A stretch of 64,000 bases of DNA, taken from contig NZ_FUXL01000012.1 of assembly GCF_900167365.1 (NCBI RefSeq), positions 62,001-126,000 on the forward strand. Direction: 5' to 3'. A program made the position numbers and the translations under genes. The stretch is from Consotaella salsifontis (GTDB lineage: Bacteria > Pseudomonadota > Alphaproteobacteria > Rhizobiales > Rhizobiaceae). The notes below the pieces were generated by a model. That model was given only the letters and a program-made list of their open reading frames with translations, was not told the origin of the DNA and did no database searches. Shown here in pieces: positions 27,817 to 38,006 of the stretch (position 1 is its first letter; each line of letters opens with the position of its first letter).

Positions 27817-28959
27817 ATGAGAGCGCCCGGCGGCAGGACGCCGCAAGGTGGCGGAGGCAGCCAGGAGCCCCCGGCGGATACGGCGGCGGGCGACGCCAAG
27901 CGCGGTGATGCCGTCGTGCGCCGCACGCGTGGCAGCAGTGGCAAGGTCAAGCTCGACGAGGTGGCCCGCGCCGCCGGCGTATCGACCGCCACGGTGTCTC
28001 GTGCCTTCAACGAGCCCGACAAGGTCTCGGACGAGATTCGCGAGCGCGTCTTCGCGGTCGCCAACGCACTTCATTGGATTCCCAATGCCGCGGGTCGCGC
28101 GCTTGCATCCAGCCGGACTCATATTGCCGGCGCTATCATCCCAACGCTCGACAATGAGGTTTTCGCCCGCCAGATCAACGCCATGCAGGCCGTCATGGCC
28201 GGCCATGGCTATACCCTCTTTATTGGCTGCTCCAACTACGACCAGGCGGAGGGGCTGAAGCAGGCCCAGGCTATGCTGGCGCGAGGCGTCGAAGCTTTGG
28301 CTTTTGCCGGCGAGCGCCATCCGGCGGAACTCTTCCAGGCGCTCAAGGCGCGGGGTCTCCCCTATGTTGTGACCTATTCCTATCGAGCTGACAGCCCGCA
28401 TTGCTGCGTCGGCTTCGACAACAAGGTCGCGTTTCGCCGGATCACGCGCCATCTTCTCGAACTTGGCCATCGTCGCTTCGGCATCATCTCCCAGCCGGTG
28501 GCCGACAACGACCGCGTCGAGGCGCGCCTCGCTGGAATAAACGAGGAGCTCGCCGACGCTGGGCTCGCTGTGCCGGAGGGCCGGTGCCTGATCGGCCCCG
28601 GCACGCTGGACGCTGGCGCACAAGGCTTGGCGCGCCTGATGGACAGTCCGAAGGCAGATCGGCCCACCGCCGTCATCTGCGGCAACGACAATCTCGCCCT
28701 TGGCGCGCTGGCCTGCGCGCCATTCCTCGGCTTGCGCGCACCGGACGATTTTTCCATCACCGGCTTCGACGATCTTGCGATCTCCTCGCGCCTTTCACCG
28801 CGTCTCACCACCATGAGGGTCGACAACCATGCCATCGGGGCGATCGCTGCCGAGAAGCTGCTCTGGTCCATGGGGCACAAGGGCAAGGCGGCGGAGCCCC
28901 GCGAACTCGTGCCCGACCTGATCGTGCGCGACACGAGCGGGCCGCCCAGTGGGGATTGA
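27817..28959 (+). CDS. LacI-family transcriptional regulator
   Basis: 380-aa regulator with an unusually long, Gly-rich N-terminal tail (about 1-42), then the LacI helix-turn-helix (46-66, VKLDEVARAAGVSTATVSRA) and a hinge and periplasmic-binding-like sensor ending FDDLAISSRLSPRLTTMRVD. The GntR-II (gluconate repressor-like) subgroup shows similar wording (IPTLDNEVFARQINAMQ). The ATG at 27817 is the best start but has a weak ribosome site; a further upstream in-frame start would lengthen the disordered tail. The palindrome at 22345-22358 is its probable operator. Confidence 0.9.
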   Translation: MRAPGGRTPQGGGGSQEPPADTAAGDAKRGDAVVRRTRGSSGKVKLDEVARAAGVSTATVSRAFNEPDKVSDEIRERVFAVANALHWIPNAAGRALASSRTHIAGAIIPTLDNEVFARQINAMQAVMAGHGYTLFIGCSNYDQAEGLKQAQAMLARGVEALAFAGERHPAELFQALKARGLPYVVTYSYRADSPHCCVGFDNKVAFRRITRHLLELGHRRFGIISQPVADNDRVEARLAGINEELADAGLAVPEGRCLIGPGTLDAGAQGLARLMDSPKADRPTAVICGNDNLALGALACAPFLGLRAPDDFSITGFDDLAISSRLSPRLTTMRVDNHAIGAIAAEKLLWSMGHKGKAAEPRELVPDLIVRDTSGPPSGD

Positions 28960-29101
28960 AATGGGGGGACGCTCATGCTTCGCGCCTTCACAGGCTGCGA
29001 CAGACCGGTGAGGCGTCTTGCCGCGTCGATCGATGATGTGGTTGCGTAAAGAAACGAGTCGGCCGGCAAGACCGGATTGCGTAAAGGGAGTGGGATCAGC
29101 G

Positions 29102-30022
29102 ATGAGCATTGTCGTTTTCGGCAGCACCAACATGGACATCTTCGCTTATGCGGAGCGGCTGCCGCGTCCGGGAGAGACGGTCCATGGTGAAAGCTATTCC
29201 ATCACCCTGGGCGGCAAGGGAGCAAACCAGGCTGTCGCCGTGGCCCAGCTCGGCGGCAGGGTCGAACTGGCAGGGCGAACCGGTCAGGACACGTTCGGCG
29301 CCCTGGCGCGGGAGCGTCTGACGCAGAAGGGCGTCGGCCTCACCTATCTTCTGGAGGACCCGGCGAGCCCGACGGGCATCGCCGCCATCGGTGTCGACGC
29401 CCGCGCCGAAAACTGCATCACCGTGGTCGGCGGTGCCAACATGGCGGTGGGCGAAAGCGACGTCGAGCGACTGGCGCCGCTGATCGGCGCGACCCGCGTC
29501 CTGCTTCTCCAGCTCGAAATCCCGCTCGAGGCCTCCCTTGCGGCGGCGAAGCGATTCCGCGCCGGCGGGGCACTCGCGATCCTCGACCCGGCGCCCGCGC
29601 CTTCGGGCGGCTTTGCGCCGGAGATCTGGTCATCGGTCGATGCGATGACGCCCAACGAAACGGAGACCGAGGCGCTGGTGGGCATCCGCCCGACCGACAT
29701 TCCCTCGGCCGCCAAGGCCGCCGCCGCGCTGATCGAGCGCGGGCTGCGCATCGCCGTCGTCAAGATGGGCGGTGCCGGCGTCTACTATCGCGGCGGGGGC
29801 GGGGAGGGGCATATTCCCGCCTTCAAGGTAACACCTATAGACACGGTGGCCGCCGGCGACTGCTTCAATGGCGGCCTCGCCTTCGCCCTGGGGCGCGGCG
29901 ACGACTGGCCTGATGCGCTCCGCTTCGCCTCGGCCTGCGGTGCTTTGGCCACGACCCGCCGCGGCGCATCCGACGCGGCGCCTTCTCTCGCCGAGGTCGA
30001 GGAGATGATGGCTCGCGGCTGA
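29102..30022 (+). CDS. rbsK: Ribokinase (PfkB family)
   Basis: 306-aa carbohydrate kinase. PfkB signature 1 is present as GGKGANQAVAVAQLGG (37-52), and the C-terminal anion-hole/catalytic-base motif reads DTVAAGDCFNGGLA near residue 250, with the catalytic Asp in AAGD. The N-terminus FGSTNMDIFAY is close to RbsK. It phosphorylates ribose or a related sugar. It follows the LacI-type regulator by 142 bp and may serve the same catabolic unit. The substrate within the PfkB family is less certain than the kinase call. Confidence 0.87.
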   Translation: MSIVVFGSTNMDIFAYAERLPRPGETVHGESYSITLGGKGANQAVAVAQLGGRVELAGRTGQDTFGALARERLTQKGVGLTYLLEDPASPTGIAAIGVDARAENCITVVGGANMAVGESDVERLAPLIGATRVLLLQLEIPLEASLAAAKRFRAGGALAILDPAPAPSGGFAPEIWSSVDAMTPNETETEALVGIRPTDIPSAAKAAAALIERGLRIAVVKMGGAGVYYRGGGGEGHIPAFKVTPIDTVAAGDCFNGGLAFALGRGDDWPDALRFASACGALATTRRGASDAAPSLAEVEEMMARG

Positions 30023-30538
30023 AGCCGGCGCGGGGCATTTCATCGACCTTTTCACGGCTCGCGCTCCGCGAGCCTCAACGGCTGGATTTGATCAAGCCAT
30101 GCAGCCGGAGCGCTGCTTGAGAACAGGCGCGGCACCACGCCCGCCTGTCGGTGCGGCGCGCCTGGCTGCACCGCGCTTGTCCTCTCGTCTCGGATCGGCG
30201 CTTTTGGCCGCTACAAATGGACGCAGAACGATATCGGCGCGGTCACCGGGGGGCCGGCGCGATGGCGGCGCTTTGCTTGAACGATAACGATTTCAGGCAG
30301 CAAACCTCGCCTGCCTGCCGCCAGCTTAGACACGTCCTGCCTTCCACAACTGCGGCAGCGATTCTTCAAATTGATCAATCTCAAGGCGAAAATTCGTCAA
30401 GTGCCCGAATGATCCTGGTCGTGGCCGCATAGTTCCCTGCCGCGTTGAAAAGCCTGGACATCCCGCGTGAAAGTCAGCCTTCGCGATCGGCGGAGGACTC
30501 TCTTGGTGCGTCGGCATGTTCGTCATGAGGGAAGAGTG
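30023..30538. other. Intergenic region upstream of dmsA
   Basis: About 515 bp with no supportable gene. It contains the FNR/FixK box at 30371-30384 and, 23 bp further, AATGAT (30408-30413), a possible -10 element that would put the start point 41-42 bp from the centre of the box, as in class II activation. The first 300 bp hold nothing I recognise. Confidence 0.55.
30371..30384 (+). promoter_or_regulatory. FNR/FixK-type anaerobox upstream of dmsABCD
   Basis: TTGATCAATCTCAA matches the TTGA-N6-TCAA consensus of Crp-Fnr family anaerobic activators exactly. It lies 155 bp before the dmsA start. DMSO reductase operons are known FNR targets, so oxygen-limited induction is likely. Whether Fnr, FixK or Dnr binds cannot be told from the site. 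Confidence 0.75.
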
Positions 30539-33001
30539 ATGACTGAAAGACGCGATGAGACCATGTCCTTCATGAGCGCCTCGCCAACCCGCCGCCAGTT
30601 GCTGCAAGCTGCCGGCTGGTGTGGGCTCGCGACGGCCGCCGCAGGGCTGAGCTCACCCTTCTCCTGGTCCGCGATGGCGGAGCCCGCCGCTTCAGGCGTT
30701 GCGGCCGCTTCGAAAGGAATCGACAAGACGGTCTGGAGCGCATGCACGGTCAATTGCGGCAGCCGCTGTCCGCTGCGCATGCACGTCGAGAACGGCGTGA
30801 TCAAGTGGGTCGAGACCGACAACACGGGCCTGGACGTTTACGGCGAGCATCAGGTGCGCGCCTGCCTGCGTGGCCGCTCGATGCGTCGGCGCGTCTATAA
30901 TCCCGACCGATTGAAGTATCCGATGAAGCGGGTCGGCCGGCGCGGAGAGGGCAAGTTCGAGCGAATTTCGTGGGAAGAAGCCTACGATCTGGTGGCCGAC
31001 AATCTCAAGCGGGTCATTGCCGAGCATGGCAACGAGGCCGTCTATCTCAACTATGGCACGGGCACTTTGGGGGGCAGCGTCACCCGCTCCTGGCCTCCCG
31101 CAAACTCTCTCATCGCGCGCCTGATGAACCTGTGCGGCGGCTATCTCAACCACTACGGCACCTACAGCACCGCGCAGATCTCGTTTGCGACGCCATTTAC
31201 CTATGGGACGTCGGCGGATGGCAACAGCCCGTCCGATATCGCCAACACCAAGCTCCTGGTGATGTTCGGCAACAATCCCGCCGAAACCCGAATGAGCGGT
31301 GGCGGCGTGATCTATCATCTGGCCGAGGCGCGGGCGCGCTCCAATGCCCGCATGATCGTGGTCGATCCGCGCTACACTGATACGGCCGGAGGCCGTGAGG
31401 ATGAATGGATACCCATTCGTCCCGGCACGGACGCCGCCCTGGTTGCGGGGCTTGCCCATGTGCTGATCACCGAGAACATGGTCGACCAGCCCTTCCTTGA
31501 TCGCTATTGCGTCGGCTACGACGAGACGACGCTGCCTCCCGAGGCGCCGCGCAACGGCCATTACAAGGCCTATATCCTGGGCGAAGGGCCGGATGGCATC
31601 GCCAAGACGCCGGCCTGGGCGGCCTCGATCACCGGAATCCCGGCTGATCGCATCATCAAGTTGGCGCGCGAGATTGGTTCGACCAAGCCGTGCTGCATCA
31701 TGCAAGGCTGGGGGCCGCAGCGCCATGCCAATGGCGAGATGAGCTCGCGCGCCGTCCTGATGTTGGCCATTCTCACCGGGAACGTGGGCATCAGCGGTGG
31801 CGGGTCTGGCGGCCGCGAGGGCTCGTTCTCGATTCCCTTCGAGCGCTTCCCGACCCTGAAGAACCCGGTGAGCACTGCGATCCCCGTGTTCATGTGGACC
31901 GACGCCATCAAGCGCGGGCCAGAAATGACCGCGCTGCGCGACGGCATTCAGGGCAAGGAAAAGCTCGACGTTCCCATCAAGTTCATCTGGAACTACGCCG
32001 GAAACGCGCTCGTCAATCAGCACGCGGACATCAACCGCACGGACGAGGTTCTGGGCGACGATAGCCTTTGCGAGATGATTGTCGTCATCGACAATCACAT
32101 GACCGCCTCGGCGCGCTATGCCGACGTTCTTTTGCCCGACCTGACCACCTCGGAGCAGATGGACCTGGTGATGGACGCCAGCGCCGGCAACATGAATTAC
32201 CTCATTTTCGCGGATCAGGCGATCGAGCCGCTGTTCGAGTGTCGGTCGATCTACGACATGTGCTCGGAGATCGCCGCGCGAATGGGCGTCAAGGACGCCT
32301 TCACCGAGGGACGGACGCAGGAGGAATGGCTGCGCCATCTGGTGGAGATCAACCGCGAAAAAGACCCCGCCCTGCCGGATTTGGACAGCTTCCGCGCCGC
32401 CGGCATCTACAAGCGTCACGATCCCGACGGCCATCACATCGCCTACAAGGACTTCCGGGCAGACCCGGAGGGGCACCCGCTGAAGACGCCTTCGGGCAAG
32501 ATCGAGATCTACTCGCAGCGTCTGGCGGATATCGCCGCCACATGGGAGCTGGCGCCGGACGACGTCATCGATCCGCTGCCGATATATGCCTCCACTTTCC
32601 GTGGCTGGGACAGTCCGGAGCGCAAGACCTATCCGCTGCAGCTCACCGGCTTCCATTTCAAGGCACGCACCCATTCCACCTATGGCAATGTCGATGTGCT
32701 AAAGGCGGCGGCGCAGCAGGAGGTTTGGATCAACCCGATCGATGCCGGGCCTCGCGGCATCGCCAACGGCGATCTCGTGCGCGTCTTCAATGCCGAGGGC
32801 GAGACGCGCCTCCACGCCAAGGTGACGCCGCGCATCATGCCGGGCGTGACCGCCATGGGCGAGGGCGCCTGGCACAGCGCCGACAGCTCGAAAGTCGATC
32901 ATGCCGGAAGCATCAACGTGCTGACCACGCAGCGCCCGTCGCCGCTGGCCAAGGGCAACCCGCAGCACACCAACCTTGTCGACGTGCAGAAGGTGGCGTG
33001 A
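30539..33001 (+). CDS. dmsA: Dimethyl sulfoxide reductase catalytic subunit DmsA
   Basis: 820-aa molybdopterin-guanine-dinucleotide enzyme of the DMSO reductase superfamily. The twin-arginine signal includes SPTRRQLLQAAG (RR at 18-19) and a hydrophobic stretch. The [4Fe-4S] ligands follow CTVNCGSRC (C69, C73, C77) and later RACLRG. The molybdenum-ligand region GTYSTAQI keeps the serine. Long stretches are close to E. coli DmsA, for example NYGTGTLGGSVTRSWPP and EDEWIPIRPGTDAALV. It reduces DMSO/TMAO with electrons from DmsBC on the periplasmic face. Start at 30539 with GAGGGAAGAG upstream. Confidence 0.95.
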   Translation: MTERRDETMSFMSASPTRRQLLQAAGWCGLATAAAGLSSPFSWSAMAEPAASGVAAASKGIDKTVWSACTVNCGSRCPLRMHVENGVIKWVETDNTGLDVYGEHQVRACLRGRSMRRRVYNPDRLKYPMKRVGRRGEGKFERISWEEAYDLVADNLKRVIAEHGNEAVYLNYGTGTLGGSVTRSWPPANSLIARLMNLCGGYLNHYGTYSTAQISFATPFTYGTSADGNSPSDIANTKLLVMFGNNPAETRMSGGGVIYHLAEARARSNARMIVVDPRYTDTAGGREDEWIPIRPGTDAALVAGLAHVLITENMVDQPFLDRYCVGYDETTLPPEAPRNGHYKAYILGEGPDGIAKTPAWAASITGIPADRIIKLAREIGSTKPCCIMQGWGPQRHANGEMSSRAVLMLAILTGNVGISGGGSGGREGSFSIPFERFPTLKNPVSTAIPVFMWTDAIKRGPEMTALRDGIQGKEKLDVPIKFIWNYAGNALVNQHADINRTDEVLGDDSLCEMIVVIDNHMTASARYADVLLPDLTTSEQMDLVMDASAGNMNYLIFADQAIEPLFECRSIYDMCSEIAARMGVKDAFTEGRTQEEWLRHLVEINREKDPALPDLDSFRAAGIYKRHDPDGHHIAYKDFRADPEGHPLKTPSGKIEIYSQRLADIAATWELAPDDVIDPLPIYASTFRGWDSPERKTYPLQLTGFHFKARTHSTYGNVDVLKAAAQQEVWINPIDAGPRGIANGDLVRVFNAEGETRLHAKVTPRIMPGVTAMGEGAWHSADSSKVDHAGSINVLTTQRPSPLAKGNPQHTNLVDVQKVA

Positions 33002-33011
33002 GGAAGAGATC

Positions 33012-33629
33012 ATGACCCAACAATACGGCTTCTTCATCGATTCCAGCCGCTGCACGGGATGCAAGACCTGCATGCTCGCCTGCAAGGACCTCAAGGATCT
33101 TCCGCCCGAGGTCAACTTCCGCCGCGTCTATGAATACACCGGCGGCGAGTGGACACAGGACGGCGATGCCTGGCGGCAGGACGTTTTCTCGTATTACACC
33201 TCCATCGCCTGCAATCACTGCGCCGATCCGGCCTGCACCAAGGTTTGCCCGACAGGCGCCATGGCCAAGCACGAGAACGGCTTCGTCATCGTCGACGAGG
33301 AGGTTTGCATCGGCTGCAAGTCCTGCGCCATGGCGTGCCCCTATGGCGCCCCGCAATACAGCGAGGTGAAGCGGCACATGACCAAGTGCGACGGCTGCTA
33401 CGGCCGCGTCGCCGAGGGCAAGAAGCCAGTGTGTGTCGAGGCCTGCCCGCTGCGCGCCCTGGACTTCGGCCCGATCGAGGAACTTCGGGAAAAGCACGGC
33501 ACGCTGGCGGCCGTGGCGCCCTTGCCCGAGGACACCTACACCCATCCCTCGATCGTCATCAAACCCAACCCCAAAGCGCGTCCGGTGGGCAACCACGACG
33601 GCTTCCTGGCCAACCCGAGGGAGGTGTAA
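33012..33629 (+). CDS. dmsB: DMSO reductase iron-sulfur subunit DmsB
   Basis: 205-aa ferredoxin-like protein, the same length as E. coli DmsB. Four cysteine groups, CTGCKTCMLACKD, CNHCADPACTKVCPTG, CIGCKSCAMACPYG and CDGCYG...CVEACP, bind four [4Fe-4S] clusters that carry electrons from DmsC to DmsA. It has no signal of its own and is exported with DmsA by the Tat system. It starts 10 bp after dmsA with AGGAAGAG. Confidence 0.96.
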   Translation: MTQQYGFFIDSSRCTGCKTCMLACKDLKDLPPEVNFRRVYEYTGGEWTQDGDAWRQDVFSYYTSIACNHCADPACTKVCPTGAMAKHENGFVIVDEEVCIGCKSCAMACPYGAPQYSEVKRHMTKCDGCYGRVAEGKKPVCVEACPLRALDFGPIEELREKHGTLAAVAPLPEDTYTHPSIVIKPNPKARPVGNHDGFLANPREV

Positions 33630-33630
33630 G

Positions 33631-34476
33631 ATGGGCTGGAACGAATGGCCGCTGATGCTCTTCACGGTCCTGGCGCAAAGCGCCATCGGCGCCTACTGGC
33701 TGTGCGCCTTCGCTCTTTTCACCGAGCGCCGGGACGTTCTCGCCCGCCGGCGGCTTGAACGGTTGATGATCGTGGTGTGGGTGGTGCTGGGCGCCGCCTT
33801 CCTCTCATCGACCGCCCATGTGGGCTCGCCCATGCGCGGCGCCAACGTGCTGCTGCGCGTCGGGCAGGCCCCGTTGAGCAACGAGCTCTTCTTCGGCATG
33901 AGCTTCATCGCCGTCGGCGGTATCGCCTGGCTGCTCAGCCTGTTCGCCGACTCTTCGCGAACGCTGCGCAACGCGCTTTATCTGCTTGCCCTGGTGCTCA
34001 GCATCGCCTTGCTGTGGAACATGACGCGGTTCTACCTCATGCCCACGGTGCCGACATGGAACACGCCGCTGACGCCCGTGGCCTTCGTCGTGACCGCGGT
34101 GCTGGGGGGCGCGATGCTCGCCAACCTGCTGTTCGCCCTGGCCGGCCTCGCCTCGCGCCGGCTCGACCGGCTGGTGGCGGCGGTCGCCGTCCTCGGTCTC
34201 ATCGGGGGCGTCGTCGCGGCGGTGGTCCTGATCACCACCTTGCCCGGCATTCAGACGTCGGTTCACGCCGCGACGTCCATGTCGCCCGACATGGGGATGT
34301 GGCAGGCGGCGCGCTTCCTGCTGCTCTTCGCGGCAGTAGCCCTGGTGCTGGGGCAGGTGATCGTCGGGCGCCGGGTTCTGCCGGTGATGGTCGTGGCCCT
34401 GCTCCTGGTGCTGGGCGGTGAGATCATCGGGCGCGGCGTCTTCTATGCGCTTCACATGACCGTTGGTCTGGTGTGA
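33631..34476 (+). CDS. dmsC: DMSO reductase membrane anchor subunit DmsC
   Basis: 281-aa integral membrane protein with eight predicted segments. It begins MGWNEWPLMLFTVLAQSAIG, typical of DmsC, and has HVGSPMRGANVLLRVGQAPLS and the C-terminal GRGVFYALHM. It anchors DmsAB and oxidises menaquinol or another quinol. The start is 1 bp after the dmsB stop with GGGAGG overlapping the end of dmsB. Confidence 0.93.
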   Translation: MGWNEWPLMLFTVLAQSAIGAYWLCAFALFTERRDVLARRRLERLMIVVWVVLGAAFLSSTAHVGSPMRGANVLLRVGQAPLSNELFFGMSFIAVGGIAWLLSLFADSSRTLRNALYLLALVLSIALLWNMTRFYLMPTVPTWNTPLTPVAFVVTAVLGGAMLANLLFALAGLASRRLDRLVAAVAVLGLIGGVVAAVVLITTLPGIQTSVHAATSMSPDMGMWQAARFLLLFAAVALVLGQVIVGRRVLPVMVVALLLVLGGEIIGRGVFYALHMTVGLV

Positions 34477-34477
34477 C

Positions 34478-35146
34478 GTGACCGGCGATCCGAAAGACAG
34501 CCGGGTCGCGGCGGGGGACGGCGTCCCTCTCCGCGATCCCGCGAACGAAGAGATCTCGGCCTGCCTCGCCGTGCTCGGGGCGCTGTTCCGCTCCTCGCCG
34601 GACGATCCTTCGCTGGCGCCGGTTCTCGCCCTTCTCGCTGATCCGGATTTCAGCCGGGAGTGGCCCCTGGGCGAACCGCAAGCGCTCGCCTCCATCCAGG
34701 AGAGAATGCGGCAGGCGGGCTCGACCGGGGAAATGAAGGAGGCTTGGCAGAAGCTCTTCATCGGTCCCGACCATTTCGACGCGCCGCCCTGGGGATCGGT
34801 CTATTTGGACAAGGAGAGCGTGCTCTTCGGCGACTCCACCATGGCGTTGCGGAGCTTCCTCGCGGGACGCGGCATCGCCGTGCGCAAGGAGGTGAACGAG
34901 CCAGAAGACCACATCGGCCTTCTGCTCCAGCTCGCCTCGGGGCTGGCGGCGCGTGGCGACGAGGAGGCCCTGCGCGAGCTTCTGGCTGAGCATGTGCTGC
35001 CGTGGAGCGGGCGCTATTGCCAGCTTCTGGCCGCCAACGCCGGACATCCGTTCTACGCCGGCCTTGCCGACCTCGCCGCTCTCAGTCTTGCATACCTTGC
35101 GGAGCATCTCGGCGCCGCTCCTGCAAAGAAGGCGCTGCACTTCTGA
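34478..35146 (+). CDS. dmsD: TorD/DmsD-family Tat proofreading chaperone
   Basis: 222-aa cytoplasmic helical chaperone. The family motif region appears as WQKLFIGPDHFDAPPWGSVYLDKESVLFGDST, and EPEDHIGLLLQLASGL matches the E(P)xDH motif of TorD/DmsD proteins. It binds the Tat signal of DmsA until the cofactor is inserted. The likely start is a GTG at 34478, 1 bp after the dmsC stop; a TTG at 34463 is an alternative. It completes a dmsABCD operon and converges on cutC with a 15-bp gap. Confidence 0.9.
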   Translation: MTGDPKDSRVAAGDGVPLRDPANEEISACLAVLGALFRSSPDDPSLAPVLALLADPDFSREWPLGEPQALASIQERMRQAGSTGEMKEAWQKLFIGPDHFDAPPWGSVYLDKESVLFGDSTMALRSFLAGRGIAVRKEVNEPEDHIGLLLQLASGLAARGDEEALRELLAEHVLPWSGRYCQLLAANAGHPFYAGLADLAALSLAYLAEHLGAAPAKKALHF

Positions 35147-35161
35147 AGTGGGTGGGGCGCG

Positions 35162-35899
35162 CTAGGCCCCCGTTGCCCCAGCATCGCTGGATATCTCGGC
35201 AAGGCTCGCCTTGAGGCGGCGAACGAGAAGCGGGTCGGTCATCGCGGCCTGCGGACTCTGAAAGCCGAAGTCGCGCATCGTCGATGCCGGCAGGCGCCGG
35301 GAGCAGGACGCGTGGACCTCGTGGACGCCGGTGCTCGCGACAAGATCGGCGGCGGTCTCCAGCTTGATGCCGCTGCCCGCCATGATGGCGATCCGGCTCG
35401 CCGCCTGCCGCTGAAGACGCGCGATCAGCGCTGCCCCGGCCGGCGCCGTCGGGGCCTGACCCGAGGTCAGGATGCGCTCGAAGCCGAGTTCGACGGCTTC
35501 CTCGAGCGCCGCCGCCGGGTCCGGCGTCAGGTCGAAGGCGCGATGCAGCGTCGTGCCCATTCCCCGTGCCTCGGCCATGAGAGCCGCCAGCAGCGGCCGG
35601 TCGAGACGGTTGTCGGGCAGGCTCGCGCCGAGCACGACGCCGGCAAGGCCAGCCTCGCGCGCGGCGCGGATATCGTCCATCATCATCTCAAACTCGGCCG
35701 GTGCAAAGACGAAATCGCCCTCGCGCGGTCGGATCATGGCATAGACGGGGATCGGCGCCCGCGCCGCCAGGCGCATCAGCCCCATCGACGGCGTTAAGCC
35801 GCCAAGCGCCAGAGCCGAGCACAGCTCCACTCGATCGGCACCCCCCTCGATCGCGGCAGCCAGGCCGTCGGCCGAATCGACGCAAACTTCGAGGATCAT
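35162..35899 (-). CDS. cutC: CutC family protein
   Basis: 245-aa TIM-barrel protein of the CutC family. It contains the signature EVCVDSADGLAAAIEGGADRVELC, then IPVYAMIRPREGDFVF and the conserved ILTSGQ. CutC was first described in copper tolerance but its biochemical role is unsettled; in several bacteria it lies with sugar or peptide catabolic genes, as here. The start overlaps the stop of the ABC ATPase gene by 4 bp. It is the last gene of the operon that begins with the ROK regulator. Confidence 0.93.
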   Translation of the reverse strand: MILEVCVDSADGLAAAIEGGADRVELCSALALGGLTPSMGLMRLAARAPIPVYAMIRPREGDFVFAPAEFEMMMDDIRAAREAGLAGVVLGASLPDNRLDRPLLAALMAEARGMGTTLHRAFDLTPDPAAALEEAVELGFERILTSGQAPTAPAGAALIARLQRQAASRIAIMAGSGIKLETAADLVASTGVHEVHASCSRRLPASTMRDFGFQSPQAAMTDPLLVRRLKASLAEISSDAGATGA

Positions 35900-36896
35900 T
35901 GGAAGAGTTCCGTGCGGATGCAGGCCGAGACATGGTCGGGCTCGACGGCGATCGCCGGCGGCACGATCTCGGCGCAGTCCTTGATGGCGTAGGGGCAGCG
36001 CGTGCGGAAAACGCATCCCGAGGGCGGATTGATCGGGCTCGGCACCTCGCCCTCCAGCACCTGTTTCTCATGCGCCGCGTTGCGGTCGAGAGAGGGCGCG
36101 GCCGAAAGCAGGGCTCGGGTGTAGGGATGGCGCGGCGCCGAATAGAGGCGCTTGGTCGGCGCCACCTCCATGATCCTGCCGAGATACATGACGATGGTGC
36201 GGTCGCACAGATGCTCGATGACACCGAGATCGTGGGCGATGAAGAGCAGCGAAAGGCCGAGCTCCGACTGAAGGTCCTGGATGAGGTTGACGATCTGCGC
36301 CTGGACGGAGACGTCGAGCGCCGACACCGGCTCGTCGGCGATGACAAAGCGCGGCTCGACCGCCAGCGCCCGGGCGATGCCGATGCGCTGGCGCTGCCCG
36401 CCGGAAAACTCATGCGGGAACCGCGCCATCGCGTCCTCGGGAAGGCCGACGAGCCGCAGCAGCTCGGCGATGCGCCCGCGCCGTTCCGAGCGCCGGCCCA
36501 GCCGGTGGATCGACAGCGCCTCGCCGATGATGGCGTCCACCCGCTTGCGCGGGTCGAGGCTGGCGAACGGGTCCTGGAAGATAATCTGCATCTTCCGCCG
36601 ATAGGGCTGGAACTCCCGGTCGGAAAGCCCCGTCAGCTCCTGACCTTCGAAGCGGATGGAGCCGGCCGTTGCCCGATTCAGCCGTACGAGCGAGCGGCCG
36701 ACCGTGGTCTTGCCGGAGCCGGATTCGCCGACGAGGCCGACGACCTCGCTATGGCCGATGTGAAAGGAAATGTCGTCGACGGCGTGGACGTGGCCGACGG
36801 TGCGCGACAAGACGCCTTCGTTCACCGGAAAGTAGGTCTTGAGATTGGCGACCTCGACCAGCGGGGCTGGGCGGGGCGTGGGGCTGTCCGGCGTCG

Positions 36897-36900
<4 letters not shown>
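35896..36900 (-). CDS. Peptide ABC transporter ATP-binding protein (DppF/OppF type)
   Basis: 334-aa ATPase with Walker [10 protein letters not shown], signature [15 protein letters not shown] and Walker [13 protein letters not shown]. The oligopeptide_HPY C-terminal extension ([12 protein letters not shown] ... [16 protein letters not shown]) carries a cysteine cluster typical of DppF/OppF. It pairs with the DppD-type ATPase just upstream, sharing a 4-bp overlap. It supports import of peptides or peptide-like solutes through the permeases on the opposite strand. Confidence 0.93.
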
Positions 36901-37925
<1,025 letters not shown>

Positions 37926-38006
37926 GGTACTACTCCTGGATCGCGCAGCGAGCGGAGGGCCGCGCATCGGCCCCTGCCGCGTTGTCATGTGTTCCAAGGG
38001 GCAGGG

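Noticed and set aside
30090-30098. TTGATCAA near 30093 as a second FNR box
   Set aside because: The half-sites are directly joined without the 4-6 bp spacing that FNR/FixK sites need, and it is over 400 bp from the gene.
30692-32674. 660-codon minus-strand frame opposite dmsA
   Set aside because: Mirror frame of a strongly conserved DmsA; no motif or ribosome site.
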